Part shown: positions 36,982 through 44,461 of the stretch, one piece after another
Layout: each line of letters starts with the position of its first letter
Position numbering within the stretch: the first letter of the stretch is position 1
Assembly (NCBI GenBank): GCA_017538795.1
Contig: JAFYIE010000030.1
Span: 1 to 64,000, forward strand
From: Bacteroidales bacterium
GTDB lineage: Bacteria > Bacteroidota > Bacteroidia > Bacteroidales > F082
Direction of reading: 5' to 3'
Length of the DNA: 64,000 nt
The notes under the pieces: generated by a model
Database searches by the model: none
What the model was told of the DNA's origin: nothing
The model's input: the letters and a program-made list of their open reading frames with translations, nothing else
Program-made: the position numbers and the translations under genes

Positions 36982-37722
36982 ATGGCCATTAGTGCAAACA
37001 CATTATTGCATTTTACGTCTAGGTATGACACTTTGATAAATATTCTAAAATCAAGATTCTATCCTAGATTGTGTTTGGAAAGGGGGTTATGGCATCCGGG
37101 AAATAAGAGATGGGCGATACCAATGGTTTGTTTTTGCGACATTCCTCTCTCCAATATTGCAGAGTATACACAAAAATATGGCAATTATGCAATAGGCGTA
37201 AAAAAGACGTGGGCGATAGAGCAGGGAATCACTCCAATATTGTATGTACATGATAATTCATCTTTTATTGGGCAAGGATTAGATGCACTTAAATGGTCAT
37301 TGGAATTGAGTGAAAAAGATGCAAAGCATTTGAGTGGACGGCTAGCACAGGTGATGTCGATGTTTTTTATGATGAAACCATATGAGGGTTATCAGGAAAG
37401 AGGTGGAAAAAGAAAAAAAGTCCGTTTCTATGACGAACGAGAATGGCGATATATTCCTCCAATAGATGTCAAGAAGTTTAATTTTCTTACAGAAGAACAG
37501 TTTAACGATAAAGCTCAAAGAGAAAGCATAAATTCTTTCAATGAACAATTTGGAATTAGCTTCAATCCAGATGTGATAAACTATTTAATAGTGGAAAAGG
37601 AGGATGAGATTGTTCCGTTGATGCGCGAGTTACACTCTATAAAGGGTAACTTCTCCTATAATTCAGTTGAGCTATTGTCTTCAAGAATTATATCGATGGA
37701 TAGAATTCGTGAGGATTTCTGA
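36982..37722 (+). CDS. AbiGi-like abortive-infection protein
   Basis: A 246-residue protein. The N-terminus LLHFTSRYDTLINILKSRFYPRLCLE and a CFCDIPLS segment fit the AbiGi family (the antitoxin-type component of a lactococcal abortive-infection system), and a FYDEREWRYIPP block is also typical. Database confirmation is needed because the fold is shared with DUF2971 proteins. It is preceded by an AT-rich 71-base gap and followed directly by the second copy of the CapD 3'-end repeat. Confidence 0.6.
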   Translation: MAISANTLLHFTSRYDTLINILKSRFYPRLCLERGLWHPGNKRWAIPMVCFCDIPLSNIAEYTQKYGNYAIGVKKTWAIEQGITPILYVHDNSSFIGQGLDALKWSLELSEKDAKHLSGRLAQVMSMFFMMKPYEGYQERGGKRKKVRFYDEREWRYIPPIDVKKFNFLTEEQFNDKAQRESINSFNEQFGISFNPDVINYLIVEKEDEIVPLMRELHSIKGNFSYNSVELLSSRIISMDRIREDF

Positions 37723-37723
37723 T

Positions 37724-37740
37724 TGGATCAGAAGATATAG
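37724..37740 (+). repeat. Direct repeat, copy 2 (CapD-like 3' end relic)
   Basis: TGGATCAGAAGATATAG differs by one base from the end of the CapD-like gene at 35928-35944. It follows the AbiGi-like stop codon by one base, so it is out of context here and marks a duplication joint. Confidence 0.75.
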
Positions 37741-37764
37741 CGGGTTCATCAGAGACTTGCCTTT

Positions 37765-37899
37765 GCGTTCGTGGTCATTTCGTCTGTCCCAATTGGTCAA
37801 TGGCACAACTTGAAATCACTTGAAAGCGGCACCGTGCTGTTGGAGGCAAAAGACGGGAAGTGGGAGAAGATGAGGGAAGAGGATGTGAGGGAGGTGTAG
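37765..37899 (+). pseudogene. Decayed WbuC 3' end, copy 2
   Basis: A fragment of a wbuC gene. Bases 37765-37782 match the VRGHF region, an internal stretch is missing, and 37795-37899 encodes QWHNLKSLESGTVLLEAKDG and then the C-terminus and stop, closely matching the intact copy at 32401. It has no start and a frame break. A RES-like gene starts 39 bases after it. Confidence 0.85.
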
Positions 37900-37937
37900 G
37901 AGTTGTTTTGATAATAATCAATAAATTTTACTATGGT

Positions 37938-39023
37938 ATGAATAAGGATAGACTATATGAAAAAATAACCGCAATGGTACCTGTCAAGTCTGACGAACAG
38001 AAAGACTTCAGGGATATCGTTAGTCATAACCTTAAAGAGTATTATGTATCAGTTAAACAACTCGACGTTGATGAGCGCCCATATAATTGGGATGAGGTAA
38101 AAAAGAGACTGAAACAACTTATTGATGGTATTAATCGTGCAATAGAAAGCGAATATAAAGGTACACGTCATTCAGCTTTTGCTTCTATAAAAAATCAACT
38201 TGATGGTTATAGGACTCAAAAGACAAATATAGCAGGGTTGGCAATAAACAAAGCCATTCATACTATCTCTAAAGGAATGATAGCGTATAAAATGCGCAAA
38301 GTATCATTGGAGGAGCAGCGCACATTGAAACGCAAAGATATGTTCCATATCCCGCTTGATAAGAGAGGTTTGGTGCAAACACAACGATATAGTGTGCCTG
38401 GTTATCCATGTCTGTATCTGGCACATAGGGTGTATGGCTGCTGGGAAGAAATGGGAAGACCAGATTTTGGTACAGTAATGGTCTCAAAATTTGAAACGCA
38501 ATTGTCGTTCAAATTATTAGATCTAAGGGTTCCATCAAAACAGACATGGGATAAAAATATGGCAAGATGTTTGCTAATTTTTCCATTGGTTATTGCTTCG
38601 ATGGTACAAGTGAAAAACAGCAAAGATACATATAAGCCCGAATACTTGATCCCTCAACTATTGACAGAATGGGTGATTTCAAAGAATAGAGACAAAAGTG
38701 GTGAAGAAATATTAGGTATAGTTTATACTTCTGCACAAAAGAATGATGATTTCGATTTTCCTGAAGATAGTTACGACAATTATGCTATTCCAGTATTGAA
38801 GCCATTAGGGAGTAACAAGTATTGCAAACGGCTAAAAGATTATTTCAAACTTACTTCGCCAACATATTATGACTTGGAAGTATTGAAACATGTTGATGGT
38901 GTGCCCTGCGGTCATTTAGGCTTAAATGAAGAGCAACAGAAAGAAGAGAATATGATGCTTTCTCATTTCGGTGAGATGGAAGAGTTTTTAAAAAATGCGG
39001 AGTTGGAGCAAATAAAAGAATGA
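37938..39023 (+). CDS. RES-like domain protein
   Basis: A 361-residue protein. The middle part, MFHIPLDKRGLVQTQRYSVP followed by GYPCLYLAHRVYGCWEEMG, is like the RES domain (arginine, tyrosine/leucine and glutamate positions), a NAD-consuming fold known from toxins of the RES-Xre type. No Xre antitoxin gene is adjacent. I choose the ATG at 37938; a GTG at 37860 would run through the WbuC relic. AT-rich and following a WbuC relic, it looks like inserted cargo. Confidence 0.6.
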   Translation: MNKDRLYEKITAMVPVKSDEQKDFRDIVSHNLKEYYVSVKQLDVDERPYNWDEVKKRLKQLIDGINRAIESEYKGTRHSAFASIKNQLDGYRTQKTNIAGLAINKAIHTISKGMIAYKMRKVSLEEQRTLKRKDMFHIPLDKRGLVQTQRYSVPGYPCLYLAHRVYGCWEEMGRPDFGTVMVSKFETQLSFKLLDLRVPSKQTWDKNMARCLLIFPLVIASMVQVKNSKDTYKPEYLIPQLLTEWVISKNRDKSGEEILGIVYTSAQKNDDFDFPEDSYDNYAIPVLKPLGSNKYCKRLKDYFKLTSPTYYDLEVLKHVDGVPCGHLGLNEEQQKEENMMLSHFGEMEEFLKNAELEQIKE

Positions 39024-39475
39024 TTTTAAACACGCAACGAAGAAAAAAGTTTATAACAATTCACAGCCAGCTCTAATATTTGGAGAAAATCTGGCCTTAA
39101 AACAATTTTCAAAACTTCAAAATAAACTTTCACTACAACGTTTTTAATAATATCAGACAATCTCATTATATGATAAATGTTTTTTTATTTATCTATAAAT
39201 AGTGGGTTGATTTGTGAAAAGTTTGAAAAATGAGTAAATCTATATATTACAAAGTGGATTATCTATGCTAACCATTCAGGAAGTAATTCACCATATACAA
39301 CAAGCTGAGCTGAAAAGAGACTTCCGACATGAAAAACGTATTAAGAATAAGAATACTGGATGGCAAAAGATACCTGGATCAATGGAAAACGTTTTCGGAG
39401 ATAGATATCTTGAAGAACAGGATTGGAAAATATAGCGATGGAGTAACAAGAGTGTATTACAAATAATCATTAAAT
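39024..39475. other. AT-rich intergenic stretch with one small open frame
   Basis: Very AT-rich DNA with no recognised promoter or RNA. The only candidate gene is the 56-codon frame at 39265-39435. The stretch separates the RES-like gene from the TPR-FRG operon and probably holds that operon's promoter. Confidence 0.5.
39265..39435 (+). CDS. Small hypothetical protein, 56 residues
   Basis: An open frame of 56 codons from ATG 39265 to TAG 39433, encoding a charged, soluble peptide with many Lys, Arg and Glu residues and no membrane segment. It lies 40 bases before the TPR gene. It may be a small first gene of that operon or a relic of a larger gene. I recognise no family. Confidence 0.35.
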   Translation: MLTIQEVIHHIQQAELKRDFRHEKRIKNKNTGWQKIPGSMENVFGDRYLEEQDWKI

Positions 39476-40198
39476 ATGAATGAAATCATAGAGCTGAATC
39501 CTTTAGAAAAAGAGATTGATAAACTAATTGGTAAATCAAACTTTTACCTTCAAACATATCGCGCCATTGATGCATTAAGTGTATTGCAACAAGCCCGTGA
39601 GATGATGGCCAATAAAGAAGTGAAATGTCAGTTGAAGGCTACGATATACAGAAATTTGGGCCAGGCATATGTCGAAATGGGTAAAAAAGAAGATGGAATA
39701 AAATGTTTTATTCAATCATATGAGTGTATTGAAGATGATAACGATAAAGCTGCGGTAGCAGGAATGATAGCGGGATATTACCTTCGAGAAGGTAATAAAG
39801 AAAAAGCTTTGGAATATGCCAATAATGCTCTAAAAACAGCTAAAGCGCCAGAGTTACTTGCACAGCCATATCAGATACAAGGTGAAGTGGAGATATTGAA
39901 CGGTAATTATGCCAAAGCTATAGAATTGCTGACAAAGGCGGCCGAGCAGGCCGAAAAAGCCCATTGTTTTACGGATGTAGCTATGTTTATTATGGATATA
40001 TCGGCTGTTTTTGTAAAAATGGGGAAACTGGAAACAGCATTAAGCGAGATATATAGGGCGGAACGATATGTTAAAGAGTGTCGCAATCTTGATATATACG
40101 TGCGTTGCGCTATACGAAGAGCAAAAATTTTGTATTTGATGGGCAAGGATGAGGAGGCGAAGAGGTTGGTTATGGCTCTTGATGATCAAAAGAATTAG
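39476..40198 (+). CDS. TPR-repeat protein of the FRG operon
   Basis: A 240-residue soluble protein of helical repeats. At least four tetratricopeptide-like pairs are visible between about 15 and 225, for example IYRNLGQAYVEMGKKEDGIK and GYYLREGNKEKALEYANNAL. TPR proteins bind other proteins. The FRG gene starts three bases after its stop, so they are co-expressed. In the operon it is the likely adaptor or sensor. Confidence 0.75.
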   Translation: MNEIIELNPLEKEIDKLIGKSNFYLQTYRAIDALSVLQQAREMMANKEVKCQLKATIYRNLGQAYVEMGKKEDGIKCFIQSYECIEDDNDKAAVAGMIAGYYLREGNKEKALEYANNALKTAKAPELLAQPYQIQGEVEILNGNYAKAIELLTKAAEQAEKAHCFTDVAMFIMDISAVFVKMGKLETALSEIYRAERYVKECRNLDIYVRCAIRRAKILYLMGKDEEAKRLVMALDDQKN

Positions 40199-40201
40199 AA
40201 A

Positions 40202-41320
40202 ATGAGCTCAAACCTATTTTCGCAAGCAGAGATTGATAGACTGCCTACTATTTTGGATGTGGTGGAACAAATATCGGCAGAGGAGAATAAAATTGCACTT
40301 CATTTTGTTTCACAAATTCCATCACCTGAACATTTGGATGAAGGCAGATACATGTATGTGTCGGAACATAAAGACAGAAATGTAGTTCGTTTGATGCCAA
40401 CATCTCAATCGCCTTTTAAGTACTACCGGGGGCAAAGCAAATACCATACTCCATGTGTTCCTTCGTTGTTTAGGAGTAAAAAAGCAGGAGAATTACCCAC
40501 AACTGAAGATATCGCAGAAAGACTTATCAAAGTTTGTGAGTTCGTACTATTGTTGGTACAGCATCCGGTTTACAGAATTGTTTCACAAAACATAATGGTT
40601 GATTCTGTAGCATTGGCGCAACACTATGGATTGGCGACAGAGTATTTAGACATTACCAATAGCAAATGGGTGGCAGCATTCTTTGCATCAACTCGATATG
40701 ACAGCGAAACAGATACTTATTATCCTGTCGGAAGAGATTATGATGATGGTTTTGGTGTTATGTACATCTCCAAAGATTTTAACAGGGGAGAGTTGCCTAA
40801 AGAGTTTTTCGATAAGAACGGTGTAATAGGCTACCAATATTTTGAACGGCCGACAAAACAGTCATCTTTCGGATACGGGTTGTTAATAGGTGAAGATTTC
40901 AATGAATCTCCCTATTTCAACAAAGTGTTTTTTAGACATGATATTGAAGCATCAACCATTGTTTATAACATGTCATACCGTCAAAATAGATTTATACCCA
41001 AAGATGAGCTGTCCAAATTGGCTAACAAAATTTTAGTTAGTACTATAGTGACACGGCGTGCTGTTGATTTGTGCCGTTGCAATTATTTTTATGATAGGAA
41101 TGAAAGATTTTTAGATGATATATGTATGAAAAAAGGATTGACAATACGCGAGGATAACACTCCGATTGCTGATTTTGAGAAAACAATTCTTGAGTCAGAT
41201 TTGAAACATTGGATGGAATTTGGCAGATATGATCTAGAATCGAGGATATTACCAATCGTTCCTGTTACCACTGTAAATTTAGGGAATCGGAATGATAAAA
41301 ATTCTAAACTCTATGAATAA
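40202..41320 (+). CDS. FRG-domain protein
   Basis: A 372-residue protein with an FRG domain. The name-giving motif appears as YYRGQSKYHTPCVPSLFR near 74-91 and the second conserved block as ALAQHYGLATEYLDITNS near 137-154. FRG domains have no settled biochemical function but recur in defence-associated genes. The gene ends in an overlap with the membrane-protein gene downstream. With the TPR protein before it and two membrane proteins after it, I infer a sensing or effector role. Confidence 0.8.
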   Translation: MSSNLFSQAEIDRLPTILDVVEQISAEENKIALHFVSQIPSPEHLDEGRYMYVSEHKDRNVVRLMPTSQSPFKYYRGQSKYHTPCVPSLFRSKKAGELPTTEDIAERLIKVCEFVLLLVQHPVYRIVSQNIMVDSVALAQHYGLATEYLDITNSKWVAAFFASTRYDSETDTYYPVGRDYDDGFGVMYISKDFNRGELPKEFFDKNGVIGYQYFERPTKQSSFGYGLLIGEDFNESPYFNKVFFRHDIEASTIVYNMSYRQNRFIPKDELSKLANKILVSTIVTRRAVDLCRCNYFYDRNERFLDDICMKKGLTIREDNTPIADFEKTILESDLKHWMEFGRYDLESRILPIVPVTTVNLGNRNDKNSKLYE

Positions 41321-42149
41321 TAACCGATGTGATAACAGTAAGCAAAAAGACAAAAAGAAGGGCGTGTCGGAAGGGATCATGGGACTGATTGCCCTGGCTG
41401 TTATAATTCTTGGTTTATTTATCATGATTTCGTTTGTATGGCTTGGTGGCACTACAAAATGGATGAATACGTTGGGAGCCGTTCTGTTGGCATACATTTT
41501 CATATTGATGGTGGTGTGGATCGTGCTGAGACCTATTGAAAACAAAAGAAAAATAACCAAAGCCTTATATAAATTTGCGGATTGGAACATGCAGGCCTGG
41601 ACTTTGTTAGTGGCTTTGGTTTTGCCCGCATCGTTGCTTCTGTTTGGACTGGTATTTATAGTCGTTGTTCCTTTTGCTTTGATGTTTGGTTTGCTGAAAT
41701 TACTCTCGTTGGTAACGACAATTGATTCGAATGCAATTCTGTTTATAGCTTTAACTATTGGCGGTATAATATCAGCACATTATTCAAAACCTATGTTTTG
41801 GTTTATATCTAAAACTCTCACAATGAATCATCATCGTTATGAGGAGCACTATAAGAGAATGGTGGAATATGTTTACCAACCTGCAAATCTGCAGTTCGTA
41901 GTATATTTTTTATATATTGTTTACCTTGTGGTCTCAACTATATATACATTTCAAACGTGTGGTCAACCATTATGGGGACAGGAGCAGGATTTGGCAGTTT
42001 TAGAGTCATTCCTTGTTTTTATAGCTTTCTCAAATATGAGATCAAAAAGAGAAATGACCAAATTCAAATTATCGGAATTGTTCATAATTATGTGTGCCAT
42101 TTGGACAACACGCGATATCATTGATGAGGATGGAAATGGAACAGAATAA
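41313..42149 (+). CDS. Multi-spanning membrane protein of the FRG operon (first)
   Basis: A 278-residue integral membrane protein with about six hydrophobic segments, including IMGLIALAVIILGLFIMISF and LGAVLLAYIFILMVVWIVL. The ATG at 41313 overlaps the FRG stop codon; an in-frame ATG at 41292 would overlap more. Basic residues precede the first segment. No family is recognised. Its 3' end overlaps the next membrane gene. Confidence 0.7.
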   Translation: MNNNRCDNSKQKDKKKGVSEGIMGLIALAVIILGLFIMISFVWLGGTTKWMNTLGAVLLAYIFILMVVWIVLRPIENKRKITKALYKFADWNMQAWTLLVALVLPASLLLFGLVFIVVVPFALMFGLLKLLSLVTTIDSNAILFIALTIGGIISAHYSKPMFWFISKTLTMNHHRYEEHYKRMVEYVYQPANLQFVVYFLYIVYLVVSTIYTFQTCGQPLWGQEQDLAVLESFLVFIAFSNMRSKREMTKFKLSELFIIMCAIWTTRDIIDEDGNGTE

Positions 42150-43437
42150 TAACAACAAGATAACAAGTCTTTCTGATGCTGAATTTCTCTCATTCCTCTA
42201 TTCGGAAAGAGACAGGGAAAATAATCTCCGGCAATACCAGGGTTGGAATATATGGGCTCTTATTGGATCATTGGTTGCGGTTGGGTGTGCAGCTTATCAA
42301 TTATTGAAAGATAATATCGAAACAATTCTATATGTACAGGTTTGCTATTATTCAAGTGCGCTGTTGGCATTTGCTCTCTGTATCCATCCCATTTTGTCGT
42401 TTTTATTAAAAAAGGAACGGGGTGTTGATATCAGAAAGCTGAAAAGGTTGAAACAGACTACACCCTTCTATTATTTGGGTTGGGGTATTGTGGTGTCAAC
42501 TGCGTTTGCCGTGGCTATACTGTTGATGGATGTTGCTTTCCAATGGAATGTGGTTTCGATTACTTGGATGATTGTTTTAGCATTGTACTTGGCAGGAACT
42601 ATATCAGCCATTATCAATAAAGAAAAAGAAACGAATTCATTTTTCGATGAATTGGTGTTTGCCAATATAAAGTTGAATAGATGCTATGAGGTGATACTTA
42701 CAATTATCCTTTGGAATCTTGCTGTTTTTTCATTCAGTAAAACACCTAAATTTGAGATCGGGAACATCAACCTAGAGATATCGGTTAGTTTGTCTGCATT
42801 TGTTGTTTTGTTTTACTATCTCATCAAAGTGTTTTGCGAGGAGAGAAAGGCAAACGATTTGGATGTGTTGATTGACGAGTATCTGTATAAAGGACTGTCA
42901 AAAGAAAAGGTCTATGAAAATCTTTTGCACGAGCGGATGGGTTATAGGGTGATAGAATCATTCTTCAAAGAAATAGATGACATTGATAAAACAGTTAAAT
43001 CGTATGAGCAAAAAAAGTCGGAACTTGAAGAGGTTGATACATGGCTTAATGATGAAACGATTAGTACTGATAAGATAGGAGAATCTTTAGAAAGATTACA
43101 CAATACATTGTCCTATTTAAGAGAGTGTGATAAGAGAGTGAGAGAGATTAGCAGAAAGTTACTATCTATTGTCAAACAAGTACCATTCATTGTTAATGAT
43201 GAAGAGTTTAAACTTTTGACAAATCTTGCTTCTTCGTTGGTTGGCAGAATAGAAGAACTTACAAACCTAACAGGATTAGCTTCAAAGAAGATTGGACAGT
43301 GGGTAAAGAACAATGTATGTGAAAGGTATGGCGGTTATTGCAAGATAGAATGTGCCAAACGACATAAAAAACTGCCGTTGTTGTTGAGAATCAAACGGTG
43401 GTGGAAGAGGAAGATAGCTAAAGGTTTATGTTATTAA
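42124..43437 (+). CDS. Membrane protein with cytoplasmic coiled-coil tail, FRG operon (second)
   Basis: A 437-residue protein. About six membrane segments occupy residues 35-240 (for example WALIGSLVAVGCAAYQLL and YLGWGIVVSTAFAVAILL). The C-terminal 190 residues are charged and helical, with a likely coiled coil, and end in a very basic stretch (RIKRWWKRKIAKG). The start is ATG 42124, with 42130 and 42136 as alternatives; all overlap the gene before. I recognise no family. A membrane effector controlled by the FRG and TPR proteins is a reasonable inference. Confidence 0.65.
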   Translation: MRMEMEQNNNNKITSLSDAEFLSFLYSERDRENNLRQYQGWNIWALIGSLVAVGCAAYQLLKDNIETILYVQVCYYSSALLAFALCIHPILSFLLKKERGVDIRKLKRLKQTTPFYYLGWGIVVSTAFAVAILLMDVAFQWNVVSITWMIVLALYLAGTISAIINKEKETNSFFDELVFANIKLNRCYEVILTIILWNLAVFSFSKTPKFEIGNINLEISVSLSAFVVLFYYLIKVFCEERKANDLDVLIDEYLYKGLSKEKVYENLLHERMGYRVIESFFKEIDDIDKTVKSYEQKKSELEEVDTWLNDETISTDKIGESLERLHNTLSYLRECDKRVREISRKLLSIVKQVPFIVNDEEFKLLTNLASSLVGRIEELTNLTGLASKKIGQWVKNNVCERYGGYCKIECAKRHKKLPLLLRIKRWWKRKIAKGLCY

Positions 43438-43664
43438 GTAAGTATTTCAAGGCTCAAAATGAAACGCTTTTCACTTAATTTAATCCATTTTATTTTCTCA
43501 AAAGGTTGTCTTATAATTGCCTCATATCTCACTTTTATATTATTCGATTATCACCCAACTCATCTTCGTTTGTTCTTCGTTATTAAATCGAATAACAAAC
43601 GAACAACAGACGAATAAAAATTAAATATAATAAAAGGCTAATATATTGCAAAACCAAGTAAAAT

Positions 43665-44411
43665 ATGAAGAAAAAACAAGCAACAGGACTGTGGATGATT
43701 GGTCGATTTCCACAGTCGGGAGTTACAGTTTATGAAAAACAGGGGAAAAGAATCTCGCGTTCGGCACACAACAAGACGAAACCGAATCACTGCACGCTGA
43801 AACAGTTCGAACAACGGCAGCGTATGAGGCATTCCATTGCGTTGTGGCATGCGCTTTCGTGGTGCAACCCTATGTTTACCGAGCATCAGTCGGCATACAG
43901 CGGATTTGTGGCGCTCGCTAACAGGTTGCCGGCGGTTTTTATAAACGATCGCGATGCGTCGAACAATGCGTCGCTTCTGATGCCTGACATCCCCGTGAGC
44001 GAGGGCACTCTCCTTTCTGTGAAGCAGTATCTTGGTGAGGTTGATGGCGCCACTGCCTTGATTACCAATATGAAAAAGAGCAATATCCGCCAAGGCATGG
44101 AGCTGTATCTCTACACCGCCGAGCAAAAAATTGAACGCGATTGTCCAAAAGTTTATTTTGAAGTCAGAAAAGTGACTAAAGATGAGATGACCGAGACGGA
44201 TAATGGCTTGGCGCTAGTGGGAGATGATTTCGCAAACACCAACAAAGGCTGGGCTTTGGTACTTGTCAAAGGCGAGCGCTGCTCATCACAGGGCATCGTC
44301 ACCCGCTGCACTTTATACCAGCAATACACCACCCCAGAGGCAATGATATCCGCTGCCAAGTCACATAGCAATAGGAAGATGAAGATTGACTTGTCGTCGA
44401 ATGCATTTTAA
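43665..44411 (+). CDS. Hypothetical protein, DUF6266-like
   Basis: A 248-residue soluble protein of a Bacteroidota-restricted type. The segment TLKQFEQRQRMRHSIALWHAL and the two-part layout recall DUF6266 proteins, whose function is unknown. There is no signal peptide. It is single, flanked by a 227-base AT-rich gap before and a good promoter for the next gene after it. GC is higher than in the FRG operon, so this gene marks the return to ordinary sequence. Confidence 0.55.
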   Translation: MKKKQATGLWMIGRFPQSGVTVYEKQGKRISRSAHNKTKPNHCTLKQFEQRQRMRHSIALWHALSWCNPMFTEHQSAYSGFVALANRLPAVFINDRDASNNASLLMPDIPVSEGTLLSVKQYLGEVDGATALITNMKKSNIRQGMELYLYTAEQKIERDCPKVYFEVRKVTKDEMTETDNGLALVGDDFANTNKGWALVLVKGERCSSQGIVTRCTLYQQYTTPEAMISAAKSHSNRKMKIDLSSNAF

Positions 44412-44413
44412 TA

Positions 44414-44444
44414 TTTGTGTTATACAATAAATTTTGTATTTTTG
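44414..44444 (+). promoter_or_regulatory. Bacteroidota promoter for the second legC-like gene
   Basis: TTTG at 44414-44417 and TATTTTTG at 44437-44444 are separated by 19 bases, as in the TTTG-N19-TAnnTTTG consensus of this phylum. The start codon follows at 44462. Confidence 0.75.
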
Positions 44445-44461
44445 CACTTTACACTTGAAAA

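Noticed and set aside
37860-37937. A GTG start at 37860 for the RES-like protein.
   Set aside because: It would translate the end of a WbuC relic out of frame; the ATG at 37938 fits the family-like N-terminus and spacing.
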